Shown: positions 8,401 through 16,494, counted from the first letter of the stretch. The stretch is 20,504 nt of DNA from UBA3537 sp965657165 (GCA_965657165.1 CBFHNG010000032.1:1-20504), one strand, 5' to 3'. The notes: generated from the sequence alone by a model not told the origin. Program-made: numbers and translations.

Positions 8401-9480
8401 GCAAATCCACAAATAATATATGTTCAAGTCATAAATGACAATACTGGTTGCTTTGATATTTCTCAAATATCATTAGAAGTGAGTTTAACCTCAGGAAATA
8501 ATTCGGAATTGAAGTCTTGTGATGATGATGGAATTGAAGACGGTTTTAAATCTTTTACACTAAGTGATGCTACACCAAGTATCCTTGCTGGATTGCCATC
8601 AGATTATAATCTAGCTTATTACGAAACTTACGAAAATGCGTTATTAGAACAAAATCCGCTTTCTAATACATTTACAAACACTATTGCGTACAATCAAATC
8701 ATTTATGCAAGAATTGAAAACAACAATCAATGTTATGGAATCAATGAATTAGAATTGACTGTATTTGAATTACCACAACTTGAAGAAGATGATCAAACGT
8801 TCTTTTGTATTGACTCAAACTCAGATCCTGTAAATCTAAATAGTGGAATTATTGGTAACCCATTGGATTATAGTTATATATGGTCAAGTGGAGAAACCAC
8901 TGAAGAAATTGAAATTAACCAAGGTGGAACATATACAGTAACAGTAACAAATGCCAATAACTGTTCACAAAGTAAAAGCATAACTGTAGTTAACTCTAAT
9001 ATTGCAACCATTGAAACTATAGATATTAGCGATGTCAGTTCAAATAATACTATTTCTATTGTTGCAACTGGTGAGGGTGATTATGAATTTGCATTGGACA
9101 ACATCAATGGTCCGTATCAAGATGACACCACTTTCTATAATGTATTCCCTGGTTTTCATACCGTTTATGTTAGAGATAAAAATGGTTGTGGCATTACCAA
9201 TGAAACAATATCTGTAATTGGATTTCCAAATTTCTTTACCCCAAATGATGATGGTTATAACGATACATGGCATATTTATGGTATCAATACCCCAAGTCAA
9301 TCTGGAAGTGAAATCTATATTTTTGACCGCTATGGTAAACTTTTAAAACAATTACTATACAACAGCTTAGGTTGGGATGGCACCTATAATGGTAACCCAA
9401 TGCCAACATCGGACTATTGGTTTTACATTAAATTAGGAGATAATCGTATCTTTAGGGGACATTTTACATTAAAACGTTAA
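5500..9480 (+). CDS. Large T9SS type B surface protein: propeller, PKD domain, repeated domains, sorting domain
   Basis: A 1326-residue exported protein. Signal peptide MKLNFISCLIFISLFGYSQA. Residues about 22-425 look like a beta-propeller: WYFGNGAGL near the start, and repeated strands such as KASPDGSRIAV, VEFSPDSSKLYVSG and LQLGPNGKVYVANS. Residues about 430-505 form a PKD-like domain with WDFGDG at 458-463. Then come six related units of about 95-100 residues (from residue 507 to about 1091), each opening with a Cys followed by acidic residues (CDDNNDGV, CDDNDDGV) and most carrying a second Cys near IENN..NCYDTT. Two more beta-domains follow. Residues 1242-1326 are a type B T9SS sorting domain: FFTPNDDGYNDTW, IYIFDRYGKLL, GWDGTYNG. 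Probably a cell-surface adhesin or gliding-related protein; ligand unknown. The next gene begins 2 bases after its stop. Confidence 0.88.
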   Translation: MKLNFISCLIFISLFGYSQAEASHWYFGNGAGLIFDLSSGTVTSTDAASNTINTNEGCSSISDFNGNLLFYTDGRNVWDKNHNIMSNADYNSGTGLMGDPSSTSSGLIVPKPGDPNQYYIFTVDEPHHQNAFAFPSQGPAEADGSSTNEYDSGGGVPDADDGFNNGFAYSLVNLTLNNGNGNVVSAEKNIQLVTYNPNEQGQESYKCSEKITAVEHSDGQSYWVLTHFTDNFYAFRVDATGVNTTPIVTNIIPLINFEGYRRNAIGYMKASPDGSRIAVCHRQNGNQPGGFSNNSGSVWIYDFDNTTGSLSNPINLLPNFGPYSVEFSPDSSKLYVSGSNSVTQFDLNTSDPASTDFVVYSGFNFIGALQLGPNGKVYVANSEDSQSLDVINEPNTYGIDADYVPYQVQLAPGTFSNIGLPPFIQSFFLASIQLENSCVGQDVNFSVNSTQTFDSIAWDFGDGIGTANENNPNYIFSTPGTYTVSAEITAGTEVITFTEDIIISQNPTAFPTDDLFVCDDNNDGVSSFTFQESGDDIINGQDTAVYSISYHLSLADAENNANAINLPYQNTNSTEEIFVRIENNNNSNCFDTTSFNLTVFDTPTANAVQTVEECDNLDDGNNANGQREIDLNNFDGAILGTQDNTLFSVSYHLTQDDANNNDNPISSPYYNITPFSYQIFARIENNLKTDCYDTTEFTVNISATPTAHDVEDLFECDDNDDGVLIFDFVDAQTQVLDNQNAGDFSITFHSTLDDAESNSNAIDLPYQNTNATEEIFVRIENNNNTNCYDTTSFNLTVFDTPTANVFDTVEECDNLNDGNNANGQREINLNNFDGAILGTQDNTLFSVSYHLTQDDANNNDNPISSPYYNTTPFSYQIFARIENNLKTECYDTTVFTVNINPIPVAFDSTLIQCDEDGVNDGFTIFNLDEANSALTNGVSGLSTKFFLLESDAQNSTGEINAAPFTNTANPQIIYVQVINDNTGCFDISQISLEVSLTSGNNSELKSCDDDGIEDGFKSFTLSDATPSILAGLPSDYNLAYYETYENALLEQNPLSNTFTNTIAYNQIIYARIENNNQCYGINELELTVFELPQLEEDDQTFFCIDSNSDPVNLNSGIIGNPLDYSYIWSSGETTEEIEINQGGTYTVTVTNANNCSQSKSITVVNSNIATIETIDISDVSSNNTISIVATGEGDYEFALDNINGPYQDDTTFYNVFPGFHTVYVRDKNGCGITNETISVIGFPNFFTPNDDGYNDTWHIYGINTPSQSGSEIYIFDRYGKLLKQLLYNSLGWDGTYNGNPMPTSDYWFYIKLGDNRIFRGHFTLKR
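7018..8205 (+). repeat. Tandem in-frame duplication, 2 x 594 bases
   Basis: Unit 1 spans 7018-7611 and unit 2 spans 7612-8205, each 198 codons (residues 507-704 and 705-902), each consisting of two divergent subunits of about 96 and 102 residues. The second subunits are almost identical at DNA level: 7390-7513 and 7984-8107 agree at 123 of 124 bases by my reading (mismatch at 7437/8031), synonymous sites included. The first subunits are more diverged. The pattern is an older two-domain unit duplicated more recently, or homogenised by gene conversion. Confidence 0.9.
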
Positions 9481-9482
9481 AC

Positions 9483-11003
9483 ATGAAACCTATAAAACGA
9501 CTAATGTTTTGTTGCTTTATTTTTTTAGCATCAGATAGCTTTAGTCAATCCATAGCACTGTATCACCAACACAATGGTCGCTATGATTATAAGGCTATAG
9601 GAAATACACTAAATACTTCAGAAAATGGTGCATTTACAAATTGCAGTATACTAACAGGGTCTTCAGCAGATTTAAATATTGATTCAAACCAAACGGTAAT
9701 TGCAGCATATCTGTACTGGGCGGGTTCAGGTGATGGCGATTTTGATATCAATTTGAATAACACTCCAATAACTCCAGATCGAACATTCTATTACGAATTG
9801 GATGAAAATCGCAAATTTTTTGCTGCATTTACTGACATCTCACAACTTGTTCAAGAACATGGAAGTGGAACATATGCTCTAACAGATTTAGAAAATATAA
9901 ATATCTCACAAAACTACTGTTCAACAGGTACCAATTTTGCTGGATGGTCAATCGTTGTTATATATGAAGATCAGAATTTGCCATTGAACCAGATCAATAT
10001 TTATGATGGATTAGAAGCTGTTCCTGATGCTATTACCATTCAACTCGACAACTTGAATGTTTTGGATGTGGACGGTGCAAAAATTGGGTTTATTGCTTGG
10101 GAAGGCGATTCAAGTCTTGCGGTGAATGAATCCTTAAAAATGAACGGATATGTATTAAGCAATCCCCCTTTGAACCCTGAAACAAATGCTTTTAATGGCA
10201 CCAATAGCTTTACAGGTCAATCTAATCTTTATAATATGGATATCGATTTTTATAACATCCAAAATACTATAAATGTTGGTGATATTTCGGCCACAATTGA
10301 GCTGACCTCTGGTCAAGATTTGGTAATGATCAACAATATTATTACAGTTCTCAATAGTCAACTTCCCGATGCTACGATTGAACTCGATGAAGACTTCGAA
10401 AGTACATGTTTTTCAAGAAATATAACTTTAAACTACTCTGTATCGAATTTTAATTCTACTGCAGATATTCCAGAAGGAACACCCATTGCTTTTTATATTG
10501 ACAATGCTTTGATAGGACAAGCAGAAACTGAAGAAATCATTGCCATTGGTGAAACAGTTGAAGCCTCAATTATTATCGAAATTGATTCTAATATTTCTGA
10601 AGAATTTGAAATCATTGCAGTCGTAGATGACGATGGTACAGGAAATGGTGGTCTTAATGAGATTAATGAAGATAACAATAGTGATATCATCATGCTTGAG
10701 CTATCAAACGATGGATGTCCAATAAATATTCCTCAAGGTTTTTCTCCAAATGGAGACGGCCTGAATGATTGGTTTAATATTCAAGGACTGTATGATGTGT
10801 TTTTAAATCACAATTTACTGATTTATAATCGTTATGGAACTTTAATTTTTGAAGGGAATAATGACTTAAAATGGAACGGTACTTCCAACCGAGGACCAAA
10901 TCCAAGTTCCAAAAAACAACCTGTTGGTACTTATTTTTATGTCTTGCATTTAAACGAAGAAGGCTATGAAACTCTAACCGGTTGGGTGTATTTAAATTAT
11001 TGA
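9483..11003 (+). CDS. T9SS type B surface protein with CARDB-like domain
   Basis: A 506-residue exported protein: signal peptide MKPIKRLMFCCFIFLASDSFSQ, then a large beta-rich adhesin-like region (about 25-298) with AAYLYWAGSGDGD, NFAGWSIVVIYED and INIYDGLEAV, which I recognise as recurrent in bacterial surface proteins without a known activity. Residues about 298-410 resemble a CARDB cell-adhesion domain (ITLNYSVSNFNS, IAFYIDNALIG, NEINEDNNSD). Residues 417-506 are a type B T9SS sorting domain: GFSPNGDGLNDWF, LLIYNRYGTLIF, LKWNGTSN and a final GWVYLNY. The start is 2 bases after the stop of the larger surface protein, so both are one transcript and may act together. No PorP/SprF-like partner, often found beside such genes, is seen here. 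Confidence 0.85.
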   Translation: MKPIKRLMFCCFIFLASDSFSQSIALYHQHNGRYDYKAIGNTLNTSENGAFTNCSILTGSSADLNIDSNQTVIAAYLYWAGSGDGDFDINLNNTPITPDRTFYYELDENRKFFAAFTDISQLVQEHGSGTYALTDLENINISQNYCSTGTNFAGWSIVVIYEDQNLPLNQINIYDGLEAVPDAITIQLDNLNVLDVDGAKIGFIAWEGDSSLAVNESLKMNGYVLSNPPLNPETNAFNGTNSFTGQSNLYNMDIDFYNIQNTINVGDISATIELTSGQDLVMINNIITVLNSQLPDATIELDEDFESTCFSRNITLNYSVSNFNSTADIPEGTPIAFYIDNALIGQAETEEIIAIGETVEASIIIEIDSNISEEFEIIAVVDDDGTGNGGLNEINEDNNSDIIMLELSNDGCPINIPQGFSPNGDGLNDWFNIQGLYDVFLNHNLLIYNRYGTLIFEGNNDLKWNGTSNRGPNPSSKKQPVGTYFYVLHLNEEGYETLTGWVYLNY

Positions 11004-11038
11004 TTTATTGAGATTTAGGTAAAAGAAGTTCGTATGGT

Positions 11039-11070
11039 TTTGCACCTCATAACAGATTACCGTAATTTTG
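11039..11070 (+). promoter_or_regulatory. Promoter of uvrB (complete -33/-7 pair)
   Basis: TTTG at 11039-11042 and TAATTTTG at 11063-11070 are separated by 20 bases and match the Bacteroidota vegetative consensus TTTG/TAnnTTTG. The uvrB ATG starts only 4 bases after the -7 box, so transcription should begin at or within a base or two of the A of the start codon: a leaderless mRNA (inference). No LexA-like palindrome is obvious around it. Confidence 0.75.
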
Positions 11071-11074
11071 TATT

Positions 11075-13078
11075 ATGCGATTTAAACTGTCATCAGAATT
11101 TAAACCCACAGGAGATCAGCCGCAAGCCATAACAGAATTGGTGCAGGGTATTGAGTCCAATGAAAAATACCAAACGTTGTTGGGGGTAACAGGTTCTGGA
11201 AAAACCTTTACGGTTGCAAATGTCATTCAAGAAATACAGCGCCCTACCTTAGTCTTGGCACACAACAAAACCTTAGCAGCGCAATTGTATTCAGAATTTA
11301 AACAATTTTTTCCTGAAAATGCTGTGGAATATTTTGTATCCTATTACGATTATTATCAGCCGGAGGCCTACATTCCCGTCACTGGAACATATATTGAAAA
11401 AGATTTATCCATTAATGAGGAAATTGAAAAATTACGATTAAGCACCACTTCTTCTTTACTTTCTGGACGACGCGATGTGATTGTGGTAGCTTCTGTATCG
11501 TGTTTGTACGGAATTGGTAATCCTGTGGAATTTCAAAAAAATGTAATTGTTCTTAAAACAAATCAAATTATTTCCCGAACAAAACTACTTCACCAATTGG
11601 TTCAAAGTTTATATGCCCGTACGGAGGGTGAATTTAATCATGGAAATTTTAGAATAAAGGGAGATACGGTTGATATATTTCCAAGTTATACAGATTATGG
11701 CTTTCGTATTCACTTTTTTGGCGATGAAATTGAAGCCATAGAAGCTTTTAATGTCAATGACAATTCAGTTATTGAAGTCTATGAAACCGTAAATATTTAC
11801 CCTGCAAACATGTTTGTAACTTCTCCTGATATTTTACAAAATGCGATCAAAGATATTCAAGATGATTTGGTTAAACAACATGATTATTTTAAGGATATTG
11901 GCAAACATTTAGAGGCTAAGCGATTAAAAGAACGTACCGAGTTTGATTTGGAAATGATTCGCGAATTAGGGTATTGTTCTGGAATTGAAAACTATTCGCG
12001 CTACCTCGATGGTCGTGCACCTGGAACGCGTCCGTTTTGTTTGTTGGATTATTTTCCTGAGGACTATTTGATGGTGGTTGACGAAAGTCACGTTACTATT
12101 TCTCAAGTTCATGCCATGTATGGTGGCGATCGTAGTCGAAAGGAAAATTTGGTAGAATATGGTTTTCGACTCCCTGCCGCAATGGACAATCGTCCTTTAA
12201 AATTTGAAGAATTTGAGAGTTTACAAAATCAAGTGCTTTATGTGAGTGCTACGCCAGCCGACTATGAATTGGCCAAAACCGATGGTGTTTTTGTAGAACA
12301 AATTATTCGCCCAACAGGTTTATTGGATCCAATTATTGAAGTGCGCCCTAGTTTAAATCAAATTGATGATTTGATTGAAGAAATCCAGCAACGCGTGGAA
12401 AAAGACGAACGTACCTTGGTGACGACCCTCACCAAACGTATGGCCGAAGAATTGACCAAGTACCTCACTCGAATTCAAGTGCGCTGTCGCTATATTCATA
12501 GTGATGTAGATACTTTGGAACGTGTAGAGATTATGCAAGATTTACGTAAAGGATTATTTGATGTTTTAGTTGGGGTTAATTTATTGCGCGAAGGTTTAGA
12601 TTTACCTGAAGTATCTCTTGTGGCAATTTTGGATGCGGATAAAGAAGGTTTTTTGCGCTCCAACCGTTCATTAACACAAACGGTTGGCCGTGCCGCAAGA
12701 AACCTTAATGGAAAAGCTATTATGTATGCTGATAAAGTCACAAAAAGTATGCAACAAACTATTGACCAAACCACCTACCGCCGAGAAAAACAAATTGCCT
12801 ATAATTCAGAACATAACATTACGCCAAAAGCACTCAATAAAAGTTTGGATAATGCTTTAACCAAAAATTCTGTTAGTACTTACTACTACGAACAAGAGGC
12901 TCTTAATGCGGCAGAGCCAGAAAATGAATATTTATCAAGACCTGAATTGGAACAAAAAGTACGCGATACACGAAAACTAATGGAAGCCGCCGCCAAAGAA
13001 TTAGACTTTATGATGGCTGCCAAGTTTAGAGACCAAATTAAAGCATATCAAAAAAAGTTGGAGGGGTTGAAGTCTTAA
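11075..13078 (+). CDS. uvrB: Excinuclease ABC subunit B
   Basis: Damage-verification helicase of nucleotide excision repair; receives damaged DNA from UvrA2 and recruits UvrC. Its 667 residues are family length. The start MRFKLSSEFKPTGDQPQAI is the normal UvrB beginning. Walker A GVTGSGKT is at 37-44, the tyrosine-rich beta-hairpin YDYYQPEAYIP at 91-101, Walker B/DESH at 336-339, the motif YVSATPADYE near 389-398, and helicase motifs VNLLREGLDLPEV and QTVGRAARN later. The C-terminal UVR domain that contacts UvrC (about 625-665, FRDQIKAYQKKLE) is complete. It stands alone after the surface-protein genes with its own promoter. Its TAA overlaps the stop of the convergent minus-strand gene. Confidence 0.98.
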   Translation: MRFKLSSEFKPTGDQPQAITELVQGIESNEKYQTLLGVTGSGKTFTVANVIQEIQRPTLVLAHNKTLAAQLYSEFKQFFPENAVEYFVSYYDYYQPEAYIPVTGTYIEKDLSINEEIEKLRLSTTSSLLSGRRDVIVVASVSCLYGIGNPVEFQKNVIVLKTNQIISRTKLLHQLVQSLYARTEGEFNHGNFRIKGDTVDIFPSYTDYGFRIHFFGDEIEAIEAFNVNDNSVIEVYETVNIYPANMFVTSPDILQNAIKDIQDDLVKQHDYFKDIGKHLEAKRLKERTEFDLEMIRELGYCSGIENYSRYLDGRAPGTRPFCLLDYFPEDYLMVVDESHVTISQVHAMYGGDRSRKENLVEYGFRLPAAMDNRPLKFEEFESLQNQVLYVSATPADYELAKTDGVFVEQIIRPTGLLDPIIEVRPSLNQIDDLIEEIQQRVEKDERTLVTTLTKRMAEELTKYLTRIQVRCRYIHSDVDTLERVEIMQDLRKGLFDVLVGVNLLREGLDLPEVSLVAILDADKEGFLRSNRSLTQTVGRAARNLNGKAIMYADKVTKSMQQTIDQTTYRREKQIAYNSEHNITPKALNKSLDNALTKNSVSTYYYEQEALNAAEPENEYLSRPELEQKVRDTRKLMEAAAKELDFMMAAKFRDQIKAYQKKLEGLKS

Positions 13079-14628
13079 TACCTCACCACCTTTCGATGTA
13101 AACGTTCCCCTTTTTCCAGAGTAATTGATAACATATAAGATCCGGAAGACAAAGCGCTGAAATCAATTTTATGCAATTGTTTTGGTGTTGATTTGGGAAT
13201 TGAATAAATCAATTGTCCTAAAACATTATACAATTCTAATTGCTTTATTTTATTTTCAGAGTGACCACTGTCTATATTCAAAATATCTCGCGTGGGGTTG
13301 GGATAAATTTTTAAAGGTTTATGTTGCTCAGCTACAGGGTCTTCATCATCAATTGGTGTTCCTTCTTTATTTAAAAACACTTGTACAAAACCATCACGAA
13401 TCACTACCAAATCTGGAGAATTGTCTCTGTTCAAATCTGAAAGCCCTAGGCCACCATAGAGATTATAATTTTCCAAAAGTGATGCTTCATGGGTAAGCTG
13501 CTGATTTTCAATATAGTTGTTCGTATCTTTTTTTAGCAAGACAATAACCTCTTTGTGTTCTGGTATGTTAGTATTGTAGGCCTCATGGTAAATAATATCA
13601 CGCTTACCATCATCATTCAAATCAACAAAATAGAGCCGAGAAGCCGCACGTTTTATTTTGAGTTCAAAATCAGGGGTTTTTGATAAGTTATAATCTGCAT
13701 TGGCATTTCCTAACCACACATAGACACTAGAATCCCCATTGCCAATATTAATTTTTTGATGATTGGCTTCTGGTAAGATTAAATCCATAAACCCATCCTG
13801 GTTATAATCTTCTAATTGCCACCATTTTACATACACATATTGATCATTAATTTTACCAAGAGTTTGATGTTTTTGAGAGAAGTTTAGGGGTGTATCTTGT
13901 ATGAGGGATAAAAAAGAAAACTCACCACCTTCAATAGAGATAAAAATATCTAATTTATCATCGCCATTGATATCTCTAATTTCAATATTATTATACAAAA
14001 AGGCATCATCATAATTAAATTTATAGGTTCTATTGAATTTAAAAATATTATTTTGATTTTCATAAATCCATACCATTACAGGATGTCCTGAACCTGCCGA
14101 AATAGAAACGATATCCAAATCATTATCGCCATCTAAATCGGCAAATTTAGTGGTGCCACCATGGGTATTTGTTGGAGTATTTCTAAATGAAGAAAAATTA
14201 AGTTGCTTTGAAACACTTACCATTTTAAAACTATTACCCCAAAAATCACCCATCAAAATATCCATTGAGCCATCAGTATCATAATCTTTTACGTCTGAAA
14301 TAATACGATGTCTACTCCCTTTATTGTATACTAATTCTTTTTCGAAAGTACCATCCCCTTTATTGATAAAAAAAGAAGCATTGGGCATGTAGTCACCAGT
14401 TAATGATTGGCCAAAAATAGCACCATCGATTACAAAATCTTGATGACCATCGCCATTAAAATCCGCAAAAAATACATTGGAAGGTGCCTTTTGATCGTCA
14501 TCATGTAGATGAGGTTTATAGACATAATGAGTTGGATCATCAAAGCCTTTAAAAGATTGAGCGACTCCTAAAAAACTTGATGTAATAATGATAGTCGAAA
14601 GGTAAATATTTAAATAATTACAGCGCAT
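13075..14628 (-). CDS. FG-GAP/VCBS repeat protein with type A T9SS sorting domain
   Basis: An exported protein of 517 residues. The signal peptide is MRCNYLNIYLSTIIITSSFLG and onward to VAQS. Seven calcium-binding-loop repeats of the D-x-[DN]-x-D-G-x-x-D type follow: DFNGDGHQDF, DYDTDGSMDI, DLDGDNDLDI, DINGDDKLDI, DYNQDGFMDL, DLNDDGKRDI and DLNRDNSPDL. Seven is the blade number of an integrin-alpha-like propeller, so the body is probably one closed seven-bladed propeller. Residues 437-517 are a type A sorting domain: IYPNPTRDILNI, LELYNVLGQLIY and LSSGSYMLSI. Ligand or enzyme activity unknown. It begins one base after the stop of the beta-barrel gene and is thus the second gene of that operon. 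Its stop overlaps that of convergent uvrB by 4 bases. Confidence 0.87.
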   Translation of the reverse strand: MRCNYLNIYLSTIIITSSFLGVAQSFKGFDDPTHYVYKPHLHDDDQKAPSNVFFADFNGDGHQDFVIDGAIFGQSLTGDYMPNASFFINKGDGTFEKELVYNKGSRHRIISDVKDYDTDGSMDILMGDFWGNSFKMVSVSKQLNFSSFRNTPTNTHGGTTKFADLDGDNDLDIVSISAGSGHPVMVWIYENQNNIFKFNRTYKFNYDDAFLYNNIEIRDINGDDKLDIFISIEGGEFSFLSLIQDTPLNFSQKHQTLGKINDQYVYVKWWQLEDYNQDGFMDLILPEANHQKINIGNGDSSVYVWLGNANADYNLSKTPDFELKIKRAASRLYFVDLNDDGKRDIIYHEAYNTNIPEHKEVIVLLKKDTNNYIENQQLTHEASLLENYNLYGGLGLSDLNRDNSPDLVVIRDGFVQVFLNKEGTPIDDEDPVAEQHKPLKIYPNPTRDILNIDSGHSENKIKQLELYNVLGQLIYSIPKSTPKQLHKIDFSALSSGSYMLSITLEKGERLHRKVVRY

Positions 14629-14629
14629 A

Positions 14630-15190
14630 TTAATTTTTGCTTTTTGAAAGTGGAAAATTTAAGCCAAAAGCCATCGCTCCAGCTATTTGATATTTATCAT
14701 TGTGCATAAGGTATGTAAATGCAAAATCAACATCTCTATTTTTCCCCAATTTTAACCCTAGAGAAAATGGTATATGATATGTGACTCCTCCATCTTCAAA
14801 TGAATAGTCTTGAGTTTTTGTAAGAAATTGACCTAAAGATGCTCCTATTCCAATCTCAATGTATGGTGCAACAAATGGAATTGGTATGACTAATCGTGCT
14901 TTTCCACCCATGAAAAAAGCATTTGTTGAAACTCTGAAATTTTTATTAATCTCTTTTTTAGGTTTTCTTGATTTGGTAACTATAAATCCTGTATACGGTC
15001 TGACTTCTAAAAGTTCTGAAAATTTAAAAACATATTCACCTTGTAAGAAAAAACCATTAGCATGAATATCAACATCATCTTCATAAAATGACGTCCCAAA
15101 ACCGACAGAGGCTTGAATAAACTTTTCTGTCTGTGTGAAGCACAAAAAAGGAACTAAAAGTAATGAGAGAATTAGTAGTTTTTTTGTCAT
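14630..15190 (-). CDS. Outer-membrane beta-barrel protein, small porin-like
   Basis: A 186-residue exported protein: signal peptide MTKKLLILSLLLVPFLCFTQ, then alternating beta-strands without helical membrane segments, e.g. FIQASVGFGTSFYED, GFFLQGEYVFKF, VAPYIEIGIGASLG, FSLGLKLGKNRDVDFAFTYL and AGAMAFGLNFPLS. This is the pattern of an eight- to ten-strand outer-membrane barrel of the porin/OmpA-barrel type. No enzymatic motif is seen. First gene of a two-gene operon with the secreted propeller protein, 1 base apart, so it could anchor or assist that protein (inference). A terminator separates it from sucC upstream. Confidence 0.72.
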   Translation of the reverse strand: MTKKLLILSLLLVPFLCFTQTEKFIQASVGFGTSFYEDDVDIHANGFFLQGEYVFKFSELLEVRPYTGFIVTKSRKPKKEINKNFRVSTNAFFMGGKARLVIPIPFVAPYIEIGIGASLGQFLTKTQDYSFEDGGVTYHIPFSLGLKLGKNRDVDFAFTYLMHNDKYQIAGAMAFGLNFPLSKSKN

Positions 15191-15212
15191 GACTTTGTAG
15201 ATTATTTGGGGT

Positions 15213-15220
15213 CAAATCTG
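15213..15220 (-). promoter_or_regulatory. Possible -7 box of the beta-barrel operon
   Basis: On the minus strand CAGATTTG matches seven of eight positions of TAnnTTTG, 22 bases before the ATG. A TTTTTG lies 25 bases further upstream, longer than the usual spacing. Listed because this operon follows the sucC terminator and needs its own promoter. Confidence 0.3.
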
Positions 15221-15246
15221 ACATAAAGATATATAAAAATATTTAC

Positions 15247-15278
15247 AAAAAAAATCCAGTAATAAAGTACTGGATTTT
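15247..15278 (-). terminator. Rho-independent terminator of sucC
   Basis: A perfect 11-base stem, AAAATCCAGTA (15251-15261) with TACTGGATTTT (15268-15278), around a 6-base loop. On the minus strand the stem ends in a run of eight T (15254 down to 15247). It lies about 22 bases past the sucC stop. A T-rich stretch on the other side would let it work in both directions, but no plus-strand gene needs it. Confidence 0.85.
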
Positions 15279-15300
15279 TATTTTTATAACTTTTTGATTA

Positions 15301-16494
15301 TCATGAAAGTACAGCTTGAACTTTATCGGCGGCTTCTTGAAATTCAACAGCACTTTGCACATCCAATCCAGAATTATCTATTAATTCCTTGGCAATATCA
15401 GCATTGGTGCCTTGTAAACGTACAATAATTGGAACGTTTATGGCATCACCCATATTTTTGTAGGCATCTACTACACCTTGAGCCACACGGTCGCAACGTA
15501 CAATTCCTCCAAAAATATTAATTAGAATGGCTTTTACATTAGGATCTTTTAAGATAATTCTAAATGCTGCTTCTACTCGTGCAGCATCGGCAGTTCCTCC
15601 GACGTCTAAGAAATTGGCAGGGTCGCCACCTGCTTGTTTAATGAGATCCATAGTAGCCATGGCTAAACCAGCACCATTGACCATACATCCAACGTTACCA
15701 TCAAGGTCTACATAATTAAGCCCAAGGGCTCCTGCTTCAACCTCAATTGGGTTTTCTTCTCTAGTGTCACGCAATTCTAAATAATCTTTATGTCTAAATA
15801 AAGCATTATCGTCTATGGTAACCTTTGCATCAACGGCCATAATTTTATCATCAGAGGTTTTTAATACTGGATTAATTTCAAATAATGATGCATCTGATTT
15901 TATATATGCAGTGTAAAGTGCTGATACAAATTTTGTCATATCCTTAAACGCTGCCCCAGATAGTCCTAAATTAAAGGCTACTCGACGCGCCTGAAAAGGC
16001 AGAAGTCCGGTAGCAGGATCAATTTCTTCTGTAAAAATTAAATGTGGCGTTTCTTCGGCGACTGTTTCGATGTCCATCCCTCCTTCTGTAGAATACATAA
16101 TCATGTTGCGTCCTGTGGCTCTGTTGAGCAAAACAGACATGTAAAACTCACTAGTTTCTGATGGTCCTGGATAATAAACATCCTCTGCAATCAAAACTTG
16201 GTGTACTGTTTTTCCTTCCGCTGAAGTTTGAGGCGTAATCAATTGCATTCCAAGAATTTGATTTGAAATTTCACGAACATCATCAATTGATTTGGCTAAT
16301 TTTACACCACCACCTTTTCCACGCCCTCCGGCATGAACTTGCGCTTTTATTACATGCCAACCTGTTCCAGTCTCTTCGGTGAGTTGTTTGGCTGCTGCAA
16401 CAGCTTCATCGGGTGTTGTAGCCACTAGACCACGTTGAATTTTAACCCCAAATGAGTTCAATATATTTTTGCCTTGATATTCGTGTAAATTCAT
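15301..16494 (-). CDS. sucC: Succinyl-CoA synthetase (ADP-forming), beta subunit
   Basis: Citric-acid-cycle enzyme converting succinyl-CoA, ADP and phosphate to succinate, ATP and CoA, as a complex with the alpha subunit SucD. At 397 residues it is family length. MNLHEYQGKNIL is the usual start. The ATP-grasp part has GGRGKGGGVK (56-65), FEINP and DDNALFRHKD; the C-terminal ligase part has GCMVNGAGLAMATMD, GGDPANFLDVGG and FGGIVRCDRVAQG. All conserved motifs look intact. sucD is not in this window, and the gene is flanked by its own promoter and terminator, so it is monocistronic here. Confidence 0.97.
   Translation of the reverse strand: MNLHEYQGKNILNSFGVKIQRGLVATTPDEAVAAAKQLTEETGTGWHVIKAQVHAGGRGKGGGVKLAKSIDDVREISNQILGMQLITPQTSAEGKTVHQVLIAEDVYYPGPSETSEFYMSVLLNRATGRNMIMYSTEGGMDIETVAEETPHLIFTEEIDPATGLLPFQARRVAFNLGLSGAAFKDMTKFVSALYTAYIKSDASLFEINPVLKTSDDKIMAVDAKVTIDDNALFRHKDYLELRDTREENPIEVEAGALGLNYVDLDGNVGCMVNGAGLAMATMDLIKQAGGDPANFLDVGGTADAARVEAAFRIILKDPNVKAILINIFGGIVRCDRVAQGVVDAYKNMGDAINVPIIVRLQGTNADIAKELIDNSGLDVQSAVEFQEAADKVQAVLS

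Noticed and set aside
9040..9300. Minus-strand open frame over the end of the large surface protein
   Set aside because: It lies opposite the sorting domain, which is clearly coding; composition looks like a shadow frame.
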